Of a DNA stretch of 15,134 nucleotides, positions 8,277-14,295 are shown in pieces. A program made the translations under genes and the position numbers. The stretch's first letter is position 1. Each line of letters begins with the position of its first letter. The notes beneath the pieces were generated by a model. That model did no database searches, was not told the origin of the DNA, and was given only the letters and a program-made list of their open reading frames with translations. The stretch spans positions 1 to 15,134 of the forward strand of contig CALWXY010000071.1 in NCBI GenBank assembly GCA_944385595.1, given 5' to 3'. This DNA is from an uncultured Oscillospiraceae bacterium (GTDB lineage Bacteria; Bacillota; Clostridia; Oscillospirales; Oscillospiraceae).

Positions 8277-9494
8277 TCAGTCTGAGATACGCACAACGGC
8301 GTCAGAGCGCAGGCGCACTTCGGGGCGCAGCGAGGCGCCGATGCCGGGCGCGGAGGGGAGGGCGGCGAAGCCGTTGTCGATTTCGGGCAGCGCCGTCACC
8401 AGCTCGCGGTACCAGCTCGCGAGATTGGCCCTCACGACCTCCTGGAACAGGGCGTTGGAGGCGTGCGCGGCGAGCTGAAGCCCCGCCCAGAGCTGTATGG
8501 GGCCGGTGCAGTCGTGCGGGGCGATGGGCTTGCAGAAGCTGTCGGCCAGGGCGGCAATCTTGCGCGCCTCGCTGAGTCCGCCGCACCAGCCGGTGTCGAG
8601 CATGACATAGTCCCAGGCTCCGGCGCTGATCAGCTGGCGGAAGGAGGTCATGCCGGAGATAGTCTCGCTGCCGCAGATGGGCGTGCTCGTCTTGGAGCGC
8701 AGCTCGCGCAGAGCCTGCATGTCGTCCATTTTGCAGAGACAGTCCTCGGCCCAGAAAACGCCGACCTCCTCTAGGGCACGGCAGATTTTGAGCGCGGCGG
8801 GCAGCTTCCAGATTGAATGCATCTCGCACATGATCTCCATGCGGTTGCCGACAGCCGCGCGGATTTTCCTGAACGCGTCCATGCCGCGCTCAAGAGCCTC
8901 GCCGCTAATGTCGCAGCCGTAATTTCCCGCGGCGGCGGTGTCGAATGGCCAAATCTTCATTGCGGTGTAGCCCTCGGCGAGCAGGCTCTCGGCGAGCTTG
9001 CCGGCGTCGGTCATGAAAGCGACCTGGTCGTCGTAGGGGCCGGCGGGCTTTTCACCGGATTTTATCGCGCGGCGGGAGACGGCGGTGTCGTAGGAGCTGC
9101 TCTTGGCGTTGAAGCTGTAGCCGGAGCAGGTGTTGTAAACCCGCACGCGGTCGCGCGAGGCGCCGCCGAGCGCCTCGTAAACGGGGATGCTGTGCCGCTT
9201 GCCGAAGATGTCCCAGAGGGCAATGTCTATGGCGCTCGCGGCGCGCACCTCGGCCCCGGCGCTGTGGAAGCCGACGTAGGGGTTCAGCAGCACATTTGAT
9301 ACCTGCTCTATTCTGCGTGAGTCGCGCCCGAGCAGCCAGGGGGCAATCTCGTCGTGTATGACGCTCTCGACGGCCGAGGCGCCGCGCCAGGTCTCGCCGA
9401 GGCCGACGAGGCCGTCGGCCGTCTCCAGCTCGACCCAGAGTATGTTCGGGCGCTCTTTTATGCGGATGGTCGTAATCTTTTTTATTTCAGTCAC
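8277..9494 (-). CDS. Enolase-superfamily dehydratase/racemase (MR/MLE family, galactonate-dehydratase-like)
   Basis: Mg-dependent enzyme that removes the alpha-proton of a carboxylate, most likely a sugar-acid dehydratase; substrate unknown. 405 residues from the GTG at 9494. N-terminal capping domain (about 1-120), then a modified TIM barrel. Probable metal ligands: Glu224 in MCEMHS, Glu250 in WAEDC, Glu277 in GSETIS. His226, two residues after the first ligand, and His327 in IAPHDCTGPIQLW match the acid/base histidines of the D-galactonate dehydratase type; Lys180 is in AMKIWPFD. Starts: AAGGGTG lies 7 bases before GTG 9494 but is almost adjacent to the in-frame TTG at 9500, so the GTG is preferred. 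No sugar transporter or kinase is adjacent to reveal the substrate. No terminator is visible before the ABC-F gene. Confidence 0.88.
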   Translation of the reverse strand: MTEIKKITTIRIKERPNILWVELETADGLVGLGETWRGASAVESVIHDEIAPWLLGRDSRRIEQVSNVLLNPYVGFHSAGAEVRAASAIDIALWDIFGKRHSIPVYEALGGASRDRVRVYNTCSGYSFNAKSSSYDTAVSRRAIKSGEKPAGPYDDQVAFMTDAGKLAESLLAEGYTAMKIWPFDTAAAGNYGCDISGEALERGMDAFRKIRAAVGNRMEIMCEMHSIWKLPAALKICRALEEVGVFWAEDCLCKMDDMQALRELRSKTSTPICGSETISGMTSFRQLISAGAWDYVMLDTGWCGGLSEARKIAALADSFCKPIAPHDCTGPIQLWAGLQLAAHASNALFQEVVRANLASWYRELVTALPEIDNGFAALPSAPGIGASLRPEVRLRSDAVVRISD

Positions 9495-9540
9495 AGGCAA
9501 TCACCCTTGTCCATGTAAAATTCAGCATACGCCAGTTTTG

Positions 9541-9569
9541 ATTGTAATGCACTTGCGGCCCGATTTCAA
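9541..9569 (-). promoter_or_regulatory. sigA-type promoter for the enolase-superfamily gene
   Basis: Minus strand TTGAAA (plus 9569-9564), 17-base spacer, TACAAT (9546-9541), five of six in each box. The predicted start is near 9534, giving a 40-base leader to the GTG at 9494. It is divergent from the sigF-like promoter at 9607-9635. Confidence 0.62.
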
Positions 9570-9606
9570 TAGACTTTGCCGCGAGCCGGAAAATTTGCAC
9601 AGATAT

Positions 9607-9635
9607 GTATAAGCCGCGCCGAGGCAGGCAAAGAT
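9607..9635 (+). promoter_or_regulatory. Candidate sigF-type sporulation promoter for the M23 gene
   Basis: GTATA (9607-9611), exactly 15 bases, then GGCAAAGAT (9627-9635). This fits the Bacillus sigF pattern GYATA-N15-GGNNANANT with one mismatch (G at the seventh base of the -10). The predicted start is near 9642, just before the ribosome binding site. No sigA boxes stand out at this position. Confidence 0.55.
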
Positions 9636-9669
9636 ATGCGTACAAAGCTTGAATATGGAGGTACCCGCA

Positions 9670-10389
9670 ATGAAGGAGAAAAAAGGCTTCGGCGACCAGC
9701 TCGAAGCATTTGTCGAGGGAAAGGGCTTCTACATAGGCCTTTTCCTCTGCGCCGCAGTGATAGGCGTGTCCGCCTGGACGCTGATGGTAGGGACTGATGT
9801 AGATGACAGAATAAGCGAAGTCGGAGTGGCCGGAGTGGTCGTGACGCCCGAAGCGGAGAATACGCCCGCGCCGAGCACTGCGCCGGAGAGCGCAAAGCCT
9901 CAGACCACGCCCGCGCCCGCGCCCACCGAGGCAATGAGCCCGGATGACGGCGAGAGCGCGCAGGTCTGGAGCGAGAACAGCCCGGCGCTGTTCGTGTGGC
10001 CGGTGAACGGCGATATAGTCACCCCTTACTCGGTCGACAAGCTGCTGTACGACCAGACCATGCAGGACTGGCGCGCCCACAGCGGCATAGACATCTCGGC
10101 GCCGATAGGCACCTATGTGCTCGCGGTTTCGGAGGGCGAGGTGAGCGCGATTGAGGACGACGAGATGTACGGCACGACGGTCGTGATAGCGCATCCCTCC
10201 GGCGTTGAGAGCGTGTACTCCGGCCTCGCGGCTCAGCCCACGGTCGCGGTGGGCGACAGCGTAAAGGCGGGGGACGTCATAGGAGCCGTCGGCGACACGG
10301 CCATGTGCGAGAGCGCGCTCGGCGCGCACCTGCACTTCGTCATGCGCGAGGACGGCAAAAATATCGACCCTCAGGAGTATCTGCCGTAA
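9670..10389 (+). CDS. spoIIQ: SpoIIQ-like M23 (LytM) family protein
   Basis: Membrane-anchored LytM-domain protein. In Firmicutes SpoIIQ sits in the forespore membrane, pairs with SpoIIIAH across the intermembrane space and supports engulfment and the feeding-tube channel. 239 residues: short basic cytoplasmic tail, one helix (about 19-41), a Pro/Thr/Ala linker (about 59-90), then the M23 domain (about 108-239) opening FVWPVNGDIVTPYS. Zn-site residues His137 and Asp141 (HSGID) and the HLH pair His220/His222 are all present, so it may be an active endopeptidase, as in clostridia, unlike the B. subtilis protein. The DWRAHSGID and DPQEYLP stretches are SpoIIQ-like. The start is ATG 9670 with GGAGG (9657-9661) 8 bases upstream; an in-frame TTG at 9649 lies before that site and was rejected. 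A generic LytM protein remains possible. Confidence 0.83.
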   Translation: MKEKKGFGDQLEAFVEGKGFYIGLFLCAAVIGVSAWTLMVGTDVDDRISEVGVAGVVVTPEAENTPAPSTAPESAKPQTTPAPAPTEAMSPDDGESAQVWSENSPALFVWPVNGDIVTPYSVDKLLYDQTMQDWRAHSGIDISAPIGTYVLAVSEGEVSAIEDDEMYGTTVVIAHPSGVESVYSGLAAQPTVAVGDSVKAGDVIGAVGDTAMCESALGAHLHFVMREDGKNIDPQEYLP

Positions 10390-10396
10390 ACTGCAA

Positions 10397-10434
10397 GGGA
10401 AACAGCCGCCCGGCGGCTGTTTCCCGCATTTGCA
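10397..10434 (+). terminator. Hairpin terminator after the M23 gene
   Basis: Perfect 12-base-pair stem (10397-10408 with 10414-10425), loop CCCGG, beginning 8 bases after the stop codon. The downstream T-tract is poor (GCATTTGCATTTT), so efficiency is uncertain. Confidence 0.68.
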
Positions 10435-10461
10435 TTTTGGAAAAATATTGCGCGAAAAGTG

Positions 10462-10490
10462 TTGACAAACGCACCCCAATCGCTTATAAT
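10462..10490 (+). promoter_or_regulatory. Consensus sigA promoter for the tRNA cluster
   Basis: TTGACA (10462-10467), 17-base spacer, TATAAT (10485-10490): a full 12-of-12 consensus match at ideal spacing, 37 bases before the first tRNA. This is the strongest promoter in the window and fits constitutive stable-RNA expression. Confidence 0.93.
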
Positions 10491-10527
10491 ACTCATTGCT
10501 GTTCGGTGATTGCCGAAAAAAATAAAT

Positions 10528-10604
10528 GGCGGCATAGCTCAGTTGGCCAGAGCACTCGGTTCATACCCGGGGTGTCGTTGGTTCAAATCCAACTGCCGCT
10601 ACCA
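10528..10604 (+). tRNA. tRNA-Met (CAU anticodon, elongator type)
   Basis: 77-base cloverleaf: acceptor GGCGGCA/TGCCGCT (terminal G-U pair), D-arm GCTC/GAGC, anticodon stem CTCGG/CCGGG around loop TTCATAC (10560-10566; anticodon CAT 10562-10564), T-arm GTTGG/CCAAC with loop TTCAAAT, discriminator A and encoded CCA. The absence of the initiator's three G-C pairs beside the anticodon loop argues against fMet. Lysidine-modified tRNA-Ile(CAU) is the alternative, but the acceptor and CCGCTACCA end look like elongator Met. Confidence 0.93.
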
Positions 10605-10640
10605 AGGGCGTTCACGTTTGGCGCGGACGCCCTTTTATTT
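10604..10640 (+). terminator. Terminator-like hairpin between tRNA-Met and tRNA-Glu
   Basis: AAGGGCGT (10604-10611) pairs with ACGCCCTT (10627-10634) around a 15-base loop, followed by TTTTATTT (10633-10640) that ends directly at the first base of tRNA-Glu. It could be a partial terminator setting tRNA-Met above the others, or a processing element. No second promoter is seen before tRNA-Glu. Confidence 0.45.
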
Positions 10641-10715
10641 GGCGCGTTGGTCAAGCGGCTAAGACACCGCCCTTTCACGGCGGTAACACGGGTTCGATTC
10701 CCGTACGCCTCACCA
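10641..10715 (+). tRNA. tRNA-Glu (UUC anticodon)
   Basis: 75 bases. Anticodon stem CCGCC/GGCGG around CTTTCAC (anticodon TTC at 10674-10676), T-arm ACGGG/CCCGT with loop TTCGATT, encoded CCA after discriminator A. The acceptor is GGCGCGT against ACGCCTC: position 2-71 is G-U and position 3-70 is a C-C mismatch, which is unusual. Everything else matches the bacterial tRNA-Glu type closely. Confidence 0.92.
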
Positions 10716-10722
10716 GATATTC

Positions 10723-10799
10723 GGAGGCTTAGCTCAGCTGGTTAGAGCGCCTGCTTCACACGCAGGAGGTCGTTGGTTCGAGCCCAATAGTCTCCACCA
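10723..10799 (+). tRNA. tRNA-Val (CAC anticodon)
   Basis: 77 bases. Acceptor GGAGGCT/AGTCTCC (one G-U), D-arm GCTC/GAGC, anticodon stem CCTGC/GCAGG around TTCACAC (anticodon CAC), T-arm GTTGG/CCAAT with loop TTCGAGC, discriminator A and encoded CCA. It reads GUG codons, abundant in this GC-rich DNA. It lies seven bases after tRNA-Glu and is cotranscribed. Confidence 0.93.
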
Positions 10800-10804
10800 T
10801 ATAT

Positions 10805-10840
10805 AAATCCGAATCCGCTTTTGCGGGTTCGGATTTTTTT
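10805..10840 (+). terminator. Rho-independent terminator of the tRNA cluster
   Basis: 14-base-pair stem (10805-10818 with 10823-10836, one G-U), loop TTTT, and an uninterrupted T-run to 10840. It starts six bases after the tRNA-Val CCA. Confidence 0.93.
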
Positions 10841-10841
10841 G

Positions 10842-10887
10842 TTGTCCAATCTCCAATTTTTATATTAAATTGTATCCCCCACGGGGG
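10842..10887 (+). promoter_or_regulatory. Candidate promoter with C-tract/G-tract operator for the methyltransferase-transporter operon
   Basis: TTGTCC (10842-10847), 17-base spacer, TTAAAT (10865-10870); predicted start near 10877. Overlapping that start is TATCCCCCACGGGGGC (10873-10888), a five-C/five-G dyad separated by AC (10876-10887). A second small inverted repeat CAATCG/CGATTG (10923-10928, 10935-10940) abuts the ribosome binding site of the first gene. The C-tract/short gap/G-tract form resembles operators of CsoR/RcnR-family metal or stress repressors; this is inference. Confidence 0.42.
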
Positions 10888-10949
10888 CTTGCGAAAAATC
10901 TGACGATGTGAGAACATGTTTACAATCGCAGATACGATTGGAGATAGCT

Positions 10950-11663
10950 ATGAACGAGATAAAATCAAGGGTGGCCGGCTATTGGAGCAGGAGAGTGGAT
11001 CAGTTTTCAGAGCAGCGCCTCAGGGAGCTGCACAGCGATAAGGCCGCGCTGTGGATGCGCGAGTTTGAGACATATCTGCCCCAAAAATCCGGTCTCAAAA
11101 TACTGGACGTCGGCACCGGCACAGGGCTGTTCGCCTTCATGCTCGCTGCTCGCGGGCACAAGGTGACGGGCATAGATTTGACCGCGAGCATGATAGACGA
11201 GGCGCGCCGCGTGGCGAAAAGCCTCGGGTCGGATGCTCAGTTTCTGGTGATGGACGCCGAGAACCCGCAGTTTCCCGCCCGCTCATTCGACGCGGTGGTC
11301 ACCCGCAACCTGACATGGACGCTGCCGCACCTCGATAGCGCCTATAAAAAATGGCACGAGCTTTTGAAGCCCGGCGGGGTGCTCATAAATTTCGACGCCG
11401 ACTACTGCCGCGAGAAACCGGCCCCGCTGCCGGAGAACCACGCGCACAAACTCATCGACGGCAGCCTCATGCGCGAGTACGAGGCCATAAAGGACACGCT
11501 CCGCCCAATGCAGTGCGCGCGCCCTCAGTGGGACGTCGAGCTGCTCCGCTCCGCCGGATTCGGCGGCATATCAGTCGACACGTCGGTGTGGAAGCGAATA
11601 TACGGCGAGGTCGACGAGTTTTATAACCCCACGCCGATTTTCACGATTTCGGCCGTGGCCTGA
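10950..11663 (+). CDS. Class I SAM-dependent methyltransferase, first of a tandem pair
   Basis: Cytosolic Rossmann-fold (methyltransferase type 11/UbiE-like) enzyme, 237 residues; substrate unknown. SAM motif I ILDVGTGTG (51-59), Asp76 in VTGIDLT to hold the ribose, FDAVVTRNLTWTLPH (113-127) as motif IV, and KPGGVLINFDAD (140-151). The N-terminal IKSRVAGYWSRRVDQFSE opens like small-molecule methyltransferases. The start is ATG 10950 with GGAG at 10940-10943; an in-frame ATG at 10908 lacks such a site. It shares RNLTW-LPH-D-AY--W and PGG-L-NFDA with the next gene, so the two are paralogues. Its stop is 12 bases before gene two, marking the first gene of the operon. A role on the transporter's substrate is inferred from position only. 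Confidence 0.88.
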   Translation: MNEIKSRVAGYWSRRVDQFSEQRLRELHSDKAALWMREFETYLPQKSGLKILDVGTGTGLFAFMLAARGHKVTGIDLTASMIDEARRVAKSLGSDAQFLVMDAENPQFPARSFDAVVTRNLTWTLPHLDSAYKKWHELLKPGGVLINFDADYCREKPAPLPENHAHKLIDGSLMREYEAIKDTLRPMQCARPQWDVELLRSAGFGGISVDTSVWKRIYGEVDEFYNPTPIFTISAVA

Positions 11664-11675
11664 CGGAGGTACACC

Positions 11676-12482
11676 ATGCTTGACACTGGACTCGGATTCT
11701 CTGCCGACAATATCACATACTGGACCAGACGCGCGCCGGGATATTCCGACGTGAACAAAGCCGAGCTTCGCACCGGGCAGCGCCGGGTGTGGAGCGGCGT
11801 TCTCGACGGCAAAATCCGCGCATACTTTGCCGGCAGAGCCCGCGCCGACATCCGCGTGCTGGATATAGGCACAGGCCCGGGCTTTTTTGCCATCATACTC
11901 GCGGAGCTGGGCTACGCCGTGACGGCGGTGGACTACACGGCGGCCATGCTCGAGCAGGCCGCGGCAAACGCCGGGGCGCTCGGACGGCTGATAGATTTCA
12001 GACAGATGAACGCCGAGGAGCTCACATTCGCGGACGCGAGCTTCGACGTGATAGTCTCGCGCAACCTGACCTGGAATCTCCCGCATCCGGATAGGGCCTA
12101 CGGACAGTGGGCGAGAGTGCTGAGACCCGGAGGACTGCTGCTGAATTTCGACGCCAACTGGTACAGATACCTCTACGACGGCGAGGCCGAGAGCGCCCAT
12201 CTGGCCGACCGGGAGAACGTGCGAAGCAGCGGAGTCGAGGACGACACCGCCGGCACGGACGTCGCGGCTGTGGAGAGCATAGCCCGCCGCGCGCCGCTCT
12301 CGGCGCATGACCGCCCGGGCTGGGATTTCGGCGTACTCGCCGACCTCGGCATGGATGTCTCGGCGGACACGGAGATATGGCGGCGCGTCTGGACGCGCGA
12401 GGAGTGGGTCAACAACGCCTCCACACCTATGTTCCTGGTGGAAGCCGTGAAAAAACCGGGTATCGGGGCTGACGCCTCATGA
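11676..12482 (+). CDS. Class I SAM-dependent methyltransferase, second of a tandem pair
   Basis: 268 residues, Rossmann methyltransferase. Motif I VLDIGTGPG (61-69), acidic Asp86 in VTAVDYT, FDVIVSRNLTWNLPHPDRAY (123-142), RPGGLLLNFDANWYRYLYD (150-168). It differs from the first paralogue in a longer N-terminus (FSADNITYWTRRAPGYSDVNKAEL) and a C-terminal insertion (about 165-210) with acidic patches, so the pair probably methylates different atoms or intermediates rather than being redundant. CGGAGG (11664-11669) directly follows the first gene's stop and precedes ATG 11676. Its own stop overlaps the nikB-type start (ATGA at 12479-12482), the usual sign of translational coupling, tying it to the transporter. 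Confidence 0.88.
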   Translation: MLDTGLGFSADNITYWTRRAPGYSDVNKAELRTGQRRVWSGVLDGKIRAYFAGRARADIRVLDIGTGPGFFAIILAELGYAVTAVDYTAAMLEQAAANAGALGRLIDFRQMNAEELTFADASFDVIVSRNLTWNLPHPDRAYGQWARVLRPGGLLLNFDANWYRYLYDGEAESAHLADRENVRSSGVEDDTAGTDVAAVESIARRAPLSAHDRPGWDFGVLADLGMDVSADTEIWRRVWTREEWVNNASTPMFLVEAVKKPGIGADAS

Positions 12483-13423
12483 TGCGATACGCCGTCAAAC
12501 GGCTGCTCCAGCTCATACCGATACTGCTGATCATTACATTTCTCTCATTCGCGATGATGCGCCTCGCGGGCAGCGACGCCGTGCTCAAGACAATGGAGAA
12601 CACCGGCATTGTGCTGTCGCAGGAGGTCATCGACGCGGCCAGAGCGGAGCTGGGGCTGGACAAGCCGTTTCTCACCCAGTATGCCGTCTGGCTCGGCAAT
12701 CTGCTGCGCGGAGACATGGGCACCAGCTATATCTCCGGCAAAGAGGTGTTTCCCACATTCGTCTCAAAGCTCCCGGCGACGCTGCTGCTCACGGCGCTGT
12801 CCATAGCGCTCACGGTGCTGATATCCATACCGCTGGGCGTGTTCGCCGCGGTCAGACAGAATAAATTCACCGACTACCTCATCCGCACATGCAGCTTTGT
12901 GGGCAACAGTATGCCGAACTTTTTCGTGGCGCTGCTGCTTATGTATTTCCTGTCCATACGGCTGAAGGTGTTCCCGGTCATATCGAGGGAGCTCAGCCTG
13001 CGCGGCGCGGCGCTGCCGGCGCTCACGCTCGCTATAGCCATGTCGGCCAAATACCTCCGACAGGTGCGCGCCACAGTGCTGGACGAGCTGAGCCGCGACT
13101 ATGTCACCGGCGCTAGGGCGAGGGGAGTGCGCTTCAGTGTCACGCTCACGAAAAGCGTGCTGCGCGCCTCGCTTGTGACGATAATCACGCTGCTCACGCT
13201 CTCCATAGGCAGCCTGCTCGGCGGAACCGCCATAGTCGAGTCCATTTTCATGTGGGACGGTGTCGGCAAGCTGGCGGTGGACTCGATAAATCTGCGCGAC
13301 TACCCGATGATACAGGCCTACGTCATGTGGATGGCCATAATCTATGTCTGCGTGAATCTGATAACCGACCTCTCATACCGCATCCTTGACCCGAGGATAC
13401 GCCTGGGGGGTGCCAAATCTTGA
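12479..13423 (+). CDS. NikB/DppB-type ABC transporter permease
   Basis: Inner-membrane subunit of a binding-protein-dependent importer of the nickel/peptide/opine class. 314 residues with about six helices. The N-terminus MRYAVKRLLQLIPILLIITFLSF is the family's first helix, followed by an extracytoplasmic loop (AELGLDKPFLTQYAVWLGNLLRGDMGTS, about 56-83), GNSMPNFF (142-149) and the coupling EAA-like loop RDYVTGARARGV (206-217), ending at the conserved DPRIRLG. The start ATG at 12479 overlaps the methyltransferase stop; an adjacent ATG at 12482 is equally possible. It pairs with the next gene. Nickel versus peptide specificity cannot be read from the permease. Confidence 0.92.
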   Translation: MMRYAVKRLLQLIPILLIITFLSFAMMRLAGSDAVLKTMENTGIVLSQEVIDAARAELGLDKPFLTQYAVWLGNLLRGDMGTSYISGKEVFPTFVSKLPATLLLTALSIALTVLISIPLGVFAAVRQNKFTDYLIRTCSFVGNSMPNFFVALLLMYFLSIRLKVFPVISRELSLRGAALPALTLAIAMSAKYLRQVRATVLDELSRDYVTGARARGVRFSVTLTKSVLRASLVTIITLLTLSIGSLLGGTAIVESIFMWDGVGKLAVDSINLRDYPMIQAYVMWMAIIYVCVNLITDLSYRILDPRIRLGGAKS

Positions 13424-14277
13424 GCAATATTGACGGGGTGTCCGTGAGGACGCCGAAAATCAGGAAAAATACGGTCAAACGCAGGCTCGCCGTGTTCACG
13501 GCGCTGTTTGCGCTGCTGATGCTTGCGGTGCTGTTTGCAAGACAGCTCTGCCCCTACGACCCCGACGCGCAGATTTTCTCCGTCCTTGAGCCGCCGAGCG
13601 CTGAGCACATCTGCGGCACGGACAGGCACGGCAGGGACATGTTCTCGCGCATACTTGTGGGGCTGAGAACCAGCGTGCTCTCGACGCTGACGCTGGTCGT
13701 CATCATCACGGTGGTGGGCACTGCCGTCGGCGTCGTCTGCGGATATAGGGGCGGAATCGTCGACTCGCTGCTGATGCGCGTCTCCGACGTCTGCCTCGCT
13801 TTCCCGGGGCTGGTGTTCGCCATGGCCATAGCCGCGCTGCTGAACGGCGGGCTGCAAAACGCCGTCATCGCCCTCGCGGCGATAAGCTGGCCGAAATACG
13901 CCCGCATAGCCCGAAGCCGCACGCTGGCCGTCAAAGACACAGATTATATCGCCGCCTCGCGGCTCTCCGGCTGCACGGCGGCCCAGCTGATTCTGCGCCA
14001 TATACTGCCGAATATCATGGGCCCCATACTGGTCACCTCGGTGCTGGACATAGGCACCATGATGATGGAGCTCGCGGGCCTGTCGTTCCTCGGGCTGGGC
14101 GCCCAGCCGCCGACGGCGGAGCTCGGCAATATGATGAGCGGCGGGCGCAGCATGCTCCAGACCTACCCGTGGGTGATACTCGGCCCCGGCGCCGCGATAT
14201 TTGTCGCCGTCGTGATTTTCAACCTGCTCGGCGACACGGTGCGCGACTATCTCGACCCCAAAAACAGCCGCAGATAG
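13420..14277 (+). CDS. NikC/DppC-type ABC transporter permease
   Basis: Second permease subunit, 285 residues. First helix about 22-40, the family hallmark HICGTDRHGRDMFSR (63-77), GYRGGIVDSLLMRVSDV (108-124), FPGLVFA (128-134), and coupling loop DYIAASRLSGCTAAQLI (175-191) followed by HILPNIMGPI. The start is assigned to a TTG at 13420 overlapping the previous TGA (TTGA), supported by a G-run (13405-13410) at suitable spacing; a GTG at 13438 is the alternative. It is coupled to the upstream permease and ends 18 bases before the binding-protein gene. Confidence 0.91.
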   Translation: MSNIDGVSVRTPKIRKNTVKRRLAVFTALFALLMLAVLFARQLCPYDPDAQIFSVLEPPSAEHICGTDRHGRDMFSRILVGLRTSVLSTLTLVVIITVVGTAVGVVCGYRGGIVDSLLMRVSDVCLAFPGLVFAMAIAALLNGGLQNAVIALAAISWPKYARIARSRTLAVKDTDYIAASRLSGCTAAQLILRHILPNIMGPILVTSVLDIGTMMMELAGLSFLGLGAQPPTAELGNMMSGGRSMLQTYPWVILGPGAAIFVAVVIFNLLGDTVRDYLDPKNSRR

Positions 14278-14295
14278 ACAGAAAAGGAGACTCCC

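Noticed and set aside
9649..9669. Upstream TTG start for the M23 gene
   Set aside because: It precedes the GGAGG site that fits ATG 9670.
10305..10745. Open frame running from the M23 gene through two tRNAs
   Set aside because: It overlaps the M23 end, a terminator, a consensus promoter and two folded tRNAs; no protein features.
10878..10949. Riboswitch (cobalamin, NiCo or SAM) in the leader of the methyltransferase operon
   Set aside because: The leader is only about 70 bases and I see neither a multi-helix fold nor an expression-platform terminator; only small dyads.
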